A DNA stretch of 55,697 nt from Myxococcota bacterium (GCA_028277885.1 JANQFK010000014.1:1-55697), one strand, 5' to 3'. Positions 48,493-55,697 are shown, numbered from the stretch's first letter. Made by a program: numbers and translations. The notes: generated by a model from the letters alone, not told the origin.

Positions 48493-49584
48493 GTGCTTCG
48501 CATCCTCGTCGCCAGCGCGCTGCTCTGCCTCTCCTGCACGACCTGGCAGCCGAAGGGCGTGGCGGCGCCCCGCCTCGCGCCGGCCTCGAGCGCCCTCTCC
48601 GGCCCGGCCCCGCTCGGGCCCGCGTCCGCGATGCTGCGCCCGGCGCCCATCGACCCCGCCCGCTTCCGGCTCACCCCGGAGCCCGCGACGGTCGAGGACC
48701 ACGTCATCCTGCGCGTCTACGACTGGCTGCGTCCGCCGCGCTATCGCGCCTTCCGCCTCGACTTCCCCGGCGCCGACGGCCGCCCGGCCCGGGCCCACTG
48801 GCTGCTGCCCGAGGGCGAGGGTCCCCACGCCACGGTGATCGTGTTCCCGATCCTGGGCGGCTCCCACGTGGTGAGCGAGGCGGCCGCGAAGGTCCTGGCG
48901 CGGCGCGGCTACGCGGTGCTGCGCGTCGAGCGCCGTCGCCTGTTCCCGCGCACCGACGCTCCCCAGACCGAGTGGGACTCGGTCGGGCTCGAGCTGCCCG
49001 CGGAGCGCATGCGCGACGCCCTGCTCGACGCGCGCCGCCTGCTCGACTGGCTCGAGACGCGTCCCGAGGTGGACCCCCAGCGCCTGGCCGCGGCGGGCGT
49101 CAGCATCGGCGGCATCATGGCCGCCACCCTGATGGGCGTGGACGAGCGCATCCGGGCCGGTGTGTTCGTGATGGCAGGCGGCGGCCTTCCCGAGCTGCTC
49201 CACGACTCCGAGGAGCGTCCGCTGGTGCGCTTCCGCGAGGTCCGCTTCGCCGAGAGTGGCGACCGCGACCGCGATCGCTTCCTGGCCCGGCTGCGCCCCC
49301 ACACCGAGCCCTTCGATCCCCTCACCTGGGCCCATCGCATCGAGCGCGAGCGCGTGGTGCTGGTCTCCGGCCGCTTCGACCAGGTCGTTCCGCCCGAGCG
49401 CACCGAGGCGCTCTGGCACGCCCTGGGCCAGCCCCGCTGGCACCGCTACCCGGGCGGCCACTACCAGATCGCGCCGTTCTTCTGGTGGGCCCTGGGACGC
49501 GGCGCCGACCATCTCGACGAGGTGCTCGGCGCGCCGCCGCCCCGGATGGCGGACACCGAACCGGAGAGGCTTCGGATCGAATAG
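48493..49584 (+). CDS. Alpha/beta-hydrolase lipoprotein
   Basis: A 363-residue alpha/beta hydrolase with a lipobox LCLSC (Cys15). The nucleophile elbow is AAGVSIGGIMAATL (GxSxG), the acid is in SGRFDQVVPPE and the His in YPGGHYQIAP, completing a Ser-Asp-His triad. It resembles dienelactone-hydrolase/acetylxylan-esterase-like or PHB-depolymerase-like proteins; the substrate is unknown. The GTG at 48493 has GGAGGG upstream, 12 bases after the preceding lipoprotein. Confidence 0.82.
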   Translation: MLRILVASALLCLSCTTWQPKGVAAPRLAPASSALSGPAPLGPASAMLRPAPIDPARFRLTPEPATVEDHVILRVYDWLRPPRYRAFRLDFPGADGRPARAHWLLPEGEGPHATVIVFPILGGSHVVSEAAAKVLARRGYAVLRVERRRLFPRTDAPQTEWDSVGLELPAERMRDALLDARRLLDWLETRPEVDPQRLAAAGVSIGGIMAATLMGVDERIRAGVFVMAGGGLPELLHDSEERPLVRFREVRFAESGDRDRDRFLARLRPHTEPFDPLTWAHRIERERVVLVSGRFDQVVPPERTEALWHALGQPRWHRYPGGHYQIAPFFWWALGRGADHLDEVLGAPPPRMADTEPERLRIE

Positions 49585-49609
49585 ACACGCGAGAGAGGAA
49601 GGAGCTCGA

Positions 49610-50374
49610 ATGCCGGAGGGGCAGTCGATTCGTCGAGGGGAGGCCGAGGATGGGCCACGCCCGGGGGCGGGTGAGTCGTACCCTGCGCTCCCCTGGCGCC
49701 ACCCGATGAGCACCTCGCACCCCACCGCGGCGGCCTCGTGGAGCGGGACGCTCCTGGTCCTCATGCCCTTCGATCCCAGCTTCGAAGACGTCTACCGGAT
49801 GGGCATCCGCGAGCCGGCCGAGGCACTCGGATACCGCGTGCAGCGTGCGGACGAGATCCAGCACAACCGGGACGCCCCTTCGGTCGTGCAGGACGCAATC
49901 CGCGGCTTCGACGTGATCGTTGCCGACGCGACCGGTGGAAACTTCAACGTCGCCGTGGAAATCGGCTACGCGCTCGGGACGAGCAGGCCGATCATCGTCA
50001 TCGCGCGCAAGGGGACCGCGCCCCTCTTCCACCTCCAGCCGATGAACCCGATCTGGTTCGAGAGACTCGTGGATCTACGCAGCGAGCTGGTCGAGCGACT
50101 CGAACACACTCTCACGCGCGCCGAGGGCGGTGAGTGGCACCTTAGCGGCCACTCCCGAGCGTCTGGCGGAGTAGCAGGGTCAGGTCCCGGAGGCGCTCGA
50201 GGACGCGCTGGCCCGACTCCCGGCCCGGCGAGAAGCCGCGCTCGTAGGCGTAGAGCCGCTGGTCGAAGTCCGCCGCGGGCAGCAGGTAGCCGAGCTCGTC
50301 GTTCACGAGGCCGAGCAGCAGCGCGGGCCGGCCGCCGGCCGCCGCCCGGGCGCGCAGGCCCAGGTCCGGGGTGA
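49610..50374 (+). CDS. Nucleoside 2-deoxyribosyltransferase/TIR-like domain protein
   Basis: Residues ~45-160 resemble the nucleoside-deoxyribosyltransferase/TIR-like fold: LLVLMPFDPSFEDVYRMGIR, IRGFDVIVADATGGNFNVAV and EIGYALGTSRPIIVIARKG, with a conserved Glu after NFNVAV. Relatives include NAD-cleaving immune effectors and ordinary nucleoside enzymes, so the role is open. ATG at 49610 has AAGGAG upstream; ATG at 49706 would remove a 32-residue lead. The last ~78 residues (from 50142) are Gly/Arg/Pro-rich and read antisense through the convergent ceramidase-like gene, so the true stop may have been lost by mutation or a frameshift. Confidence 0.62.
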   Translation: MPEGQSIRRGEAEDGPRPGAGESYPALPWRHPMSTSHPTAAASWSGTLLVLMPFDPSFEDVYRMGIREPAEALGYRVQRADEIQHNRDAPSVVQDAIRGFDVIVADATGGNFNVAVEIGYALGTSRPIIVIARKGTAPLFHLQPMNPIWFERLVDLRSELVERLEHTLTRAEGGEWHLSGHSRASGGVAGSGPGGARGRAGPTPGPARSRARRRRAAGRSPPRAAGSRARRSRGRAAARAGRRPPPGRAGPGPG

Positions 50375-51479
50375 TCTCGCCGGGCACCGAGAGCAGGCGC
50401 AGCGCTCCGAGGGCCCACAGGTTCACCTCGGTCTCGAGCCAGCCGCCGCGGTGCACGGTCCGGTCGAGCAGGCCGATCCGGGTCGCGAGGCCGTAGCGCC
50501 AGTTGTGGAGCGGCAGGTGCAGCGGCGTGTGGGCGGCGGCCAGCCGGGGCGAGGACTCGTAGGCGCCCAGCTCCGCGATGGCGTCGAGGGCCGCGTCGCC
50601 CACGGCACCGCCGATCCGTGCCGCCTCGGCGTGGGGCTCGGCGCCCTCCCGGACGTCCGGCGTCACCAGCCCGCCGAGGGCGCCCGAGGCGTAGATGCCG
50701 ACGCCGCCGAGGGCGCCCTCGAGGCGCGCCACCGTCGCGGCCGGGAAGTCGGCGCTCACCACGCGGCTGGTTCGCGGCAGCACCTCGGGGTGGCACCCCA
50801 ACACCACGAGGCTCGCCACGCTCGCGCCGCCGCCGGCCTCGCGCACGTGGACCACGCCGAGCTCGGCGTCCACCAGCCCGGGGCGCCGCAGGTTGCGCAG
50901 GATGCCGCGCGTCGGCAGCGCGACGCTGCCGGCGGCGAGCTCGGCCGGGCGCAGCGCGTCGCGCGCGCGTGCCAGCGCCTCGATCACGCCGTCGGCGAGG
51001 CGCTCCAGGTAGGCGGGGTCCCGCCCCGAGACGAAGGGAGGCACGCCCCAGAAGCCCAGGGTGTCGGGGCCCGCGTGGCTGTGGGTCGCGTGGAGCCAGA
51101 CCAGCCGCGGATCGAAGCCCTCGGCGGCGAGCCGCGCGTCGAGGGCCAGCCGGTCCTGGCGCTGGATCCCCACCACGTCCACCGCCACCAGGCCGAGGCG
51201 CAGGTCGCCGGACTCGAGCACCAGCGCCCGCGCGAACAGCGGGTCGTGGACGCCCTCGCTGCGCCGCGCCACGGAGTAGCCGGCCAGGAAGACGCGGCCT
51301 TCCGGGGTGACGTCCACGGCCGCGGCGCCGGCGCGCAGCGGCGCCGCGGGAGCCCGCCAGGTGCGCACCGCCACCGCCTCGGGGAGCGGGGGGCCCAGGC
51401 CCGCGCAGCCCGTCCCGGCGAGGATCCCCAGGGCCAGGAGGGCGGCGGCGGTCGCCCGTCGGACGCGGCGGCGCGGCAT
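50142..51479 (-). CDS. Neutral/alkaline ceramidase-like lipoprotein
   Basis: A 445-residue exported protein resembling the N-terminal domain of neutral/alkaline non-lysosomal ceramidases. It shows AGAAAVDVTPEGRVFLAGYS, a His-rich ATHSHAGPDTLG as in the zinc site, and VVLGCHPEVLPRTSRVVSADF. The leader ends near Cys25 (ILAGTGC), so it may be a lipoprotein. Known enzymes split ceramide amide bonds; members lacking the C-terminal domain, as this one probably does, are of uncertain activity. It converges with the gene at 49610, overlapping it by 233 bases. Confidence 0.8.
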   Translation of the reverse strand: MPRRRVRRATAAALLALGILAGTGCAGLGPPLPEAVAVRTWRAPAAPLRAGAAAVDVTPEGRVFLAGYSVARRSEGVHDPLFARALVLESGDLRLGLVAVDVVGIQRQDRLALDARLAAEGFDPRLVWLHATHSHAGPDTLGFWGVPPFVSGRDPAYLERLADGVIEALARARDALRPAELAAGSVALPTRGILRNLRRPGLVDAELGVVHVREAGGGASVASLVVLGCHPEVLPRTSRVVSADFPAATVARLEGALGGVGIYASGALGGLVTPDVREGAEPHAEAARIGGAVGDAALDAIAELGAYESSPRLAAAHTPLHLPLHNWRYGLATRIGLLDRTVHRGGWLETEVNLWALGALRLLSVPGEITPDLGLRARAAAGGRPALLLGLVNDELGYLLPAADFDQRLYAYERGFSPGRESGQRVLERLRDLTLLLRQTLGSGR

Positions 51480-51522
51480 GCGGGCCGTATCGGGTGGCCC
51501 GGGGGCGGCGTTGAGGCCGGGC

Positions 51523-51975
51523 TCAGCCGCCCTCGCTGCGGATCGCCACCACGTCGTCGCGCAGGATCTCGGGATCCAGCACGGCGCGCTCCTCGTGCTC
51601 CATGTCGGCCACCAGGGCGTTCACCAGGTCGAGGAGCTCCTGGGCGATCTCGACCACGCCGCGCCGGGAGTCGCGCAGGTCGGCCAGCAGCTCCTCCATC
51701 TGGGCGCGCTGCTCGGCGTGCTCCTTCTCGACCCGCGCGGCGCGCTCGTCGCCCCAGGCGTCGGCGTCGCGCAGGGCGGGCACGAGGTGGGTGTCCTCGA
51801 GGGTCAGGTGCTCGAGGAAGCGCTCGCGCAGCGTCTCCCCGGCCCGGCGCAGCTCGGCCTCCAGGCCCTCCTCGCCGGCCAGTGCGCGCCGGGCGAGGCC
51901 GTCCACGGCGCTCAGGTGCCCGCGGATGACCACGTGGTCCTCGAGGATGCGCTTGCGGACCGCGCTCGGCTCCAT
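51523..51975 (-). CDS. Hemerythrin-like protein
   Basis: A 150-residue four-helix protein with the spaced His/Glu ligands of hemerythrins: LEDHVVIRGHLS, FLEHLTLEDTHLVPAL, EKEHAEQRAQ and DMEHEERAVLDPEIL. It probably binds a di-iron centre and senses or stores O2 or NO, or protects the cell; the role cannot be told. The start is ATG; the ribosome site is weak. It is followed on the same strand by the ceramidase-like gene 43 bases later. Confidence 0.85.
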   Translation of the reverse strand: MEPSAVRKRILEDHVVIRGHLSAVDGLARRALAGEEGLEAELRRAGETLRERFLEHLTLEDTHLVPALRDADAWGDERAARVEKEHAEQRAQMEELLADLRDSRRGVVEIAQELLDLVNALVADMEHEERAVLDPEILRDDVVAIRSEGG

Positions 51976-52009
51976 GAGCGCGAGATTAGCGATCGGTCCC
52001 CGGAAGAGA

Positions 52010-52039
52010 AGAGGGCGGGAGCCTCGGCTCCCGCCCTCT
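52010..52039 (-). terminator. Terminator after the large secreted protein gene
   Basis: A perfect 13-bp stem, AGAGGGCGGGAGC (52010-52022) with GCTCCCGCCCTCT (52027-52039), has a four-base loop. On the minus strand it is followed by TCTCTTCC, a modest pyrimidine tail. It ends the transcript of the gene at 52088-53323. The same stem sequence recurs at 53687-53718. Confidence 0.75.
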
Positions 52040-52087
52040 GGGTCGATTCACGCAGAGCCCGTCGCCGGGCTCCCCGTGGTCTCGCGA

Positions 52088-53323
52088 CTACGGGTTCGTG
52101 CTCTCGGCGTCCAGCACCGGATCCTGATCGGTCAGGAACGGCGCGATCGAGAACCGGTTCTGGCTGAGGGGGCGCCCCCAGGCCGCGGTTCCCACCACCG
52201 GGAAGTTCGCCGGCTGGACGATGGTCGGCTGACCGGTGAGGACCAGGTTCTGGCCCGCCAGCACGTTCTGGACGATCCAGCCGTGCACCGGCCGGCGGCG
52301 GCTGTTGTTGCCGTCGCCGAACTGGGCGTCGTGCGAGTCCGTCGCGGCCCCGGAGCCCACCGGCTGCGGCGTCATCGTGAGGTGCCCCGAGAGGCTGCCC
52401 GTGAAGGGCTGGGTGAAGTTCGGGGTGATGTCCCCGAGGCTCACGATGTCGAAGCAGTCGAAGGTGTGGTCCCAGTTGAACGGCGTCTCGTCGTCGTCCC
52501 AGCCGAGGCCCGTCACCGACACGCGCGGGGGCGCGAGGGCGCTGGTCGAGCCGTCGAGGGTGAACAGGATCAGCTCCGCGTTGATCCGCGTGGCGTTCAC
52601 GGCGTCCGGCGAGATGTAGTTCGTCGCCAGGGAGCTCGGCCACTGCGAGTACTCCTGACCGTCGAACTTGTACACCTTGTCGCCGTTGTTGGCGCCGGCG
52701 CCCGCCTGGAACGGAATCGGCGAGAAGCTGTACGCCTGGCCCTGCACGAAGTCCACCACGATGGCGTCGCCGAACAGGATGTCCTGCGAGATGGCCGTCG
52801 GGGGCGCCGTGGTTCCGGCCGGAACCGGATCGCCGGCGGCGGCAAAGAAGATGCCGTTCGCCGCGGCGGCCGCGAACAGAACGTTGTCCGCGAACGTGCC
52901 GTCGTTGTCGAGCGCGCTGGTGCACTCGCCGTAGATGATCGAACCGTTGCCTGCCGGGATGACCAGGAACGTCACCGTCTCACGACCCGTCAGGAGGCAG
53001 TCGAAGGAGTCCGACTGCCACTGATCGCCCCCGACGAAGGGGGTGTTGGGATCGCCGCTGATCACGTCGATCTTGAGCGCGGTGGCCGTGCCGCGCCCGT
53101 TGGTGATCGTGAGCAGGGTGAGGGCCTGGTTGTCGTTGATGATCACGTCTCCCTGAGTCGCCTTCAGCGGGTTCGGGCCGTGGCCACCGGTGATCACCGG
53201 AAAGGCCAGGGCGGCCGCGAGCTCGCTCAGCTCGAGGTTCTGGGCGCTCGCCGTTCCCGTACCGAGCCCGAGAGCAGCCACCACCCCGAACACGACTCCG
53301 ATCGCCTTCCTGTCTCTGCGCAT
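52088..53323 (-). CDS. Secreted protein of unknown family
   Basis: A 411-residue exported protein. The signal peptide (AIGVVFGVVAALGLGTGTASA) is followed by mature QNLELSELAAALAFPVITGG. The body is Asn/Asp/Thr-rich and beta-like (DVIINDNQALTLLTITNGRG, FDCLLTGRETVTFLVIPAG) and has Cys pairs. I do not recognise a family and see no sorting tail. ATG at 53323 has GGAGA upstream; the longer frame is not supported. Its promoter region carries a clear sigma70 pair and direct repeats, and it ends at a strong hairpin, so it is a well-bounded single-gene unit close to the junction. Confidence 0.8.
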   Translation of the reverse strand: MRRDRKAIGVVFGVVAALGLGTGTASAQNLELSELAAALAFPVITGGHGPNPLKATQGDVIINDNQALTLLTITNGRGTATALKIDVISGDPNTPFVGGDQWQSDSFDCLLTGRETVTFLVIPAGNGSIIYGECTSALDNDGTFADNVLFAAAAANGIFFAAAGDPVPAGTTAPPTAISQDILFGDAIVVDFVQGQAYSFSPIPFQAGAGANNGDKVYKFDGQEYSQWPSSLATNYISPDAVNATRINAELILFTLDGSTSALAPPRVSVTGLGWDDDETPFNWDHTFDCFDIVSLGDITPNFTQPFTGSLSGHLTMTPQPVGSGAATDSHDAQFGDGNNSRRRPVHGWIVQNVLAGQNLVLTGQPTIVQPANFPVVGTAAWGRPLSQNRFSIAPFLTDQDPVLDAESTNP

Positions 53324-53403
53324 CGCTTTCTTTCTCCAGTCGTTCGGCTTTCGGGAATCCGCGGACGCAGGGCACACTGCCCTGGCCCCGGATCTTGCGG
53401 CTG

Positions 53404-53433
53404 GTTGTACTTCGTGCGTGGAATTCCCGTCAA
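53404..53433 (-). promoter_or_regulatory. Sigma70-type promoter of the secreted protein gene
   Basis: On the minus strand, TTGACG (53433-53428) is followed after 18 bases by TACAAC (53409-53404). This leaves a ~75-base leader before the ATG at 53323. The direct-repeat element begins 17 bases upstream of the -35, the place expected for an activator. Confidence 0.55.
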
Positions 53434-53450
53434 GGGAAAGCACAGGAATT

Positions 53451-53470
53451 GCCGGAAGTTTGCCGGAAGA
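53451..53470 (+). promoter_or_regulatory. Shared 20-base element CCGGA-N6-CCGGAAGA (copy 2)
   Basis: Two CCGGAAG-type direct repeats are spaced 11 bases (one DNA helical turn) and match the 47875 copy at 17 of 20 positions. It lies just upstream of the -35 box of the secreted protein gene, in the opposite orientation relative to that gene. Both copies precede genes for exported proteins, which suggests a common regulator. Confidence 0.42.
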
Positions 53471-53548
53471 TTCACCCTAATCTGCTCGCAGGGGAGCGGC
53501 AGCCGATGTGCAGAACGACGCGTAGATCGACGCGCGCAATGGGGAAAT

Positions 53549-53669
53549 CACCGTCGGTGGGGAGCTCTGCCGCAGTCGGAGGGCAGGGTTCGAGACGGTG
53601 TTCTGAAACGCTCTCCACCGTCGGTGAAGGCGGCGTGGGGCGACGGGGCGAGGGCCTCCACCGTCGGTG
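53549..53669. promoter_or_regulatory. Three copies of the palindrome CACCGTCGGTG
   Basis: The perfect odd palindrome CACCGTCGGTG appears at 53549-53559, 53616-53626 and 53659-53669. The third copy extends to CCACCGTCGGTGG. Start-to-start spacings are 67 and 43 bases. They look like operators for a dimeric regulator, about 225-345 bases upstream of the secreted protein gene. The gene they serve may instead have been lost beyond the junction. Confidence 0.55.
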
Positions 53670-53686
53670 GGGGCCCCGAACGAAAG

Positions 53687-53718
53687 AGAGGGCGGGAGCG
53701 AAGAAGCTCCCGCCCTCT
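53687..53718. terminator. Hairpin with the same stem as the 52010 terminator
   Basis: AGAGGGCGGGAGC (53687-53699) and GCTCCCGCCCTCT (53706-53718) flank a GAAGAA loop. The 13-bp stem is identical to the one at 52010-52039. It probably ends a transcript that once entered from beyond the junction. Confidence 0.6.
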
Positions 53719-54548
53719 CGAGGGCTCAGCGCAGGGACCCTCGGGCGATCCCTACGCGGCGCGGTCCGTTCCTACAGGAGCGGGTCCGCCCATATTTATG
53801 ACAGGAGTAAACACGTGAAATTTATAAATATTGATTTAATGTAGCATTTTGCCCTAAAGATTTGAAATTGTAGGCATATTTTATAATAGAACGTACTATA
53901 CCTGTATTTTTTGGACTGCCGATAATGCTTTTTAGCACATACATGTATTTTAACAACTAATCCCTAACTGTACATGTACATGTAAAACTTGAGAGTCCAT
54001 AAAAAGTAACGTAATACATGAATTTATTGACAATCCCAAGTGACAATAGAAATGATATGAGGTACAAACGGGCAACAAGATAATAATATTAAGGCCAATT
54101 CAGTTTTATGGCTATAGGTCAATTAACGAAAAATTGTGAAACATTTGCCCCTTGGTGTTTTGAGCACTAGAAAAACCCCTGCATGTACAATTATACTTGA
54201 CATCGTAAGGAAATACTAACTGCATTGAACGAGTCAGGTCGATGGATCTTTAAAACTATATAAGTAGTATTCTACTCGTATAAAATTTACAAATTCTTTT
54301 TGTATCAATTTGGTCCAAATTCTACTATTATTTGTTTCAAATAAATGTTTGTACTTTGTAGTATTCTCTTTGTAAAAGCCATCTCCGCCATTTCGAAAGC
54401 GAGTAATAAAAGTACAAATACATGTACGATAAATGAGAAAAGAATCGTGCATGTAAGATAGGACATATGATGTGTTTGTAGTTCAGAAACTCGAAATCGA
54501 AGTTTGATTTTGTAAAAATTATAGAATTCAAAGTTTGCCACTCTCTAT

Positions 54549-54991
54549 TCAGTCCCATGAAAAAGATTCTGTAGTAGAAGCTTGATAATTTAGAAACTGG
54601 ACTAAATTTACATTGTACATGTAGAAGTGCGCATCTATTTCAGAAATATACAGTTTGAGGTTGATATTGGTCCATCTGAACAAATAGGCCTCATAATCGC
54701 TCTCGAATTCCTTGAGATTCTCATCGAAAAAGAGCTTTTTGATTTTGTTGAAGCGAGTCTGAAGCACGGCGGAAAGTTGCTGTTTGTGTTCGTGTTCTTG
54801 CTCAGAAATGGCCGCGTCCTGTGCAGAGTCAGACGCGCACTCGATTGCACTTTCAACGCGAGATAAGTACTCGATGAAGAGAAGATAGAGCTCGTAGAAG
54901 GCGTGAACCTCCAAGATGCAATCGACGAGTAATTGTTTGCGCTGCCGAATGTAGGAAGACACCCCGGACCACTTCTGCGTTATGGCCTCCA
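54549..54991 (-). CDS. Eukaryotic exon B: spectrin-repeat-like protein (3' limit uncertain)
   Basis: The exon begins after the acceptor CTGTGCAG at 54992. Joined to exon A it reads Q-Q-V-E-A-I-T-Q-K-W, restoring the frame exactly. The translation QKWSGVSSYIRQRKQLLVDC, then FYELYLLFIEYLSRVESAIE, has the spectrin-repeat pattern: a conserved Trp in helix A and a heptad-like helix B. The open frame ends at a stop at 54549, but the real exon probably ends earlier at an unidentified donor. It is part of a larger dystrophin/spectrin/plakin-type protein. Confidence 0.65.
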
Positions 54992-55439
54992 CTGCACAGT
55001 ACCGGTACATGTATTTTCATTTTATAATGAAATCTTAATCTTAGTTTTGCAATGTTTATCTACATATACTGTACAATATTCGTTTTCGTTTCGTCTGTAT
55101 CTGAAAACATTTTGCAATCTACTTCCATGTACAATGTACATGTAATTTATATCTGCAAACTTGGTAACCAAAAGTTTAGAAGTAAAGAAGTAATTTTATA
55201 ATTTTTATGTCAGTGTCGTGAGCCAATTCTTGAATTTTTGGTAGAATTTTCTTCTGATTTTTGATCACGTGTGAATCACCTTTTAAGAACATGTGCTGTA
55301 TTTGACATTGAACGTTGTTGCACGTAAATGTACTTGAACATGTAGAAATGTACTATTTTGAAATAGATAGAACGTTTTCACACGCTCAATTCAAGAAAAC
55401 CTTGAAACACAAAGAATAAAGAACATCTTAAGTACCAAC
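54992..55439 (-). other. GT..AG intron between exons A and B
   Basis: A 448-base AT-rich intron with donor GTTGGT and acceptor CTGTGCAG on the minus strand, in phase 1. Both ends give a single continuous reading frame, which is strong evidence for spliceosomal splicing and against bacterial origin. Confidence 0.65.
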
Positions 55440-55608
55440 CTTGTTGGGAGAGTTTCTTGCGATCATTTTCACTAACGGTTGCATCATGATATAGTTGAGA
55501 AGTGGAATGACTTCGTGGTTTAGTACCAGTTGCTGACAAGACAGTTTGCGCCAATTGAACGATCTGCTTCAACTTCGACTCCCTCTCGGCTAATTCACGC
55601 TGAGCAGC
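55440..55608 (-). CDS. Eukaryotic exon A of the spectrin-repeat-like gene
   Basis: The acceptor GAATTAG ends at 55609, and the 169-base exon reads AAQRELAERESKLKQIVQLA to KKLSQQ. It is followed by the donor CAAG|GTTGGT at 55439. It starts in phase 0 and ends in phase 1; exon B supplies the remaining two bases (G+TG = Val). The sequence is helical and charged, as in spectrin-family linkers. The gene continues beyond the window end. Confidence 0.65.
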
Positions 55609-55697
55609 CTAATTCATATAGAAGAAGCATGTATGCATATTACATATTCAACTATGCCAAAACTAGATATTGTACAGAAAAAATACTACATTTAGTA

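Larger units (their letters stand above)
53324..53790. other. Bacterial gene-free region up to the junction
   Basis: No gene is supported in these 467 bases. They hold the minus-strand promoter, the second copy of the CCGGA element, three CACCGTCGGTG palindromes, and a hairpin identical to the one after the neighbouring gene. An open frame on the plus strand from 53,395 crosses into the AT-rich part and has no recognisable content. Confidence 0.75.
53791..55697. other. AT-rich eukaryotic segment
   Basis: Composition changes abruptly near 53,790, from GC-rich bacterial DNA to AT-rich DNA. The segment has no ribosome sites or bacterial genes and no GC-rich codon pattern. It carries many ACATGTA/TACATGT words (for example near 53,940, 53,970, 54,420, 54,615, 55,005, 55,130 and 55,335), plus two coding exons with splice sites. 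The stretch 53,791-54,548 holds only short, composition-driven open frames and appears non-coding. Confidence 0.9.

Noticed and set aside
53395..53844. A 149-residue plus-strand open frame across the bacterial-eukaryotic junction
   Set aside because: It joins unrelated sequence, overlaps palindromes and a hairpin, and has no recognisable content or ribosome site.
54234..54558. Several short minus-strand frames in the AT-rich part
   Set aside because: They are composition-driven, without splice signals or similarity, and lie in apparently non-coding eukaryotic DNA.
53791..55697. AT-rich segment as a prophage or AT-rich bacterial island
   Set aside because: There are no bacterial genes or ribosome sites, and a phase-matched GT..AG intron joins two spectrin-like exons.

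Overview
The window is two unlike pieces of DNA joined end to end. Positions 1 to about 53,790 are GC-rich, densely packed bacterial DNA. Genes overlap by 1-8 bases, GTG and TTG starts are common, and promoters look like sigma70 (TTGACG/A, 17-18 bases, TAnnnn). From about 53,790 to the end the DNA is AT-rich, carries many ACATGTA words and has no bacterial-style genes. It does contain two spectrin-repeat-like exons joined by a phase-matched GT..AG intron, so this part is eukaryotic. The junction is most simply a host/symbiont assembly chimera, though a true integration cannot be excluded from sequence alone.

The bacterium looks like a member of the former Deltaproteobacteria (Myxococcota/Desulfobacterota-like). 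The evidence is the ilvC-psd-pssA-leuA-leuB order, a MinD-like ATPase fused to a RodZ-type HTH, a MYXO-CTERM-like tail on one exoprotein, a PEP-CTERM tail on another, and a WS/DGAT acyltransferase. No rRNA is present, so this placement is inference.

Layout. Positions 1-9,843 hold housekeeping genes: secA (3' end), argJ, rpsB-tsf-pyrH-frr-uppS-dxr-rseP, tsaB. cdsA is absent from its usual place between uppS and dxr. Positions 9,968-19,006 hold ilvC-psd-pssA-leuA-leuB, a catalytically dead Usg/ASADH-like gene, truA, rplM-rpsI with a strong terminator, and argC. Positions 19,092-22,155 hold a Nudix hydrolase, pyrG, a PEP-CTERM protein, and tRNA-Val(CAC) and tRNA-Arg(CCG). Positions 22,329-23,601 hold an SbtA-like bicarbonate transporter with an SbtB-like PII protein. 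Positions 23,647-26,899 hold a secreted pectate-lyase-like protein and an HDOD protein, diverging around a Crp-type palindrome.

Positions 26,918-32,650 hold a coupled WS/DGAT-MFS pair, a CaiB/BaiF CoA-transferase and a MATE pump whose two flanks are full of hairpins. Positions 33,141-44,032 hold the MinD-HTH fusion, an SDR, a P450, a TlpA-like thioredoxin, an SRPBCC-alcohol dehydrogenase fusion, a small zinc-ribbon-like protein, a UGT-like glycosyltransferase, a dienelactone hydrolase lipoprotein, MsrPQ and a YhcB-like protein. Positions 44,090-51,975 hold envelope hydrolases (a three-gene operon of metallophosphoesterase, toroid-like protein and metallo-beta-lactamase-fold protein; lipoproteins; a ceramidase-like protein), a deoxyribosyltransferase/TIR-like protein and a hemerythrin. 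Positions 52,088-53,323 hold a large secreted protein of unknown family with a rich upstream region that runs to the junction.

The bacterial genes describe a Gram-negative heterotroph that invests in lipid and CoA-thioester metabolism, exported enzymes, periplasmic methionine-sulfoxide repair, and probably bicarbonate uptake. The most unusual items are the SbtAB pair in a genome with no visible carbon-fixation genes, the Usg-like pseudoenzyme, the hairpin arrays around the MATE gene, the operator-like palindromes, and the bacterial-eukaryotic junction.
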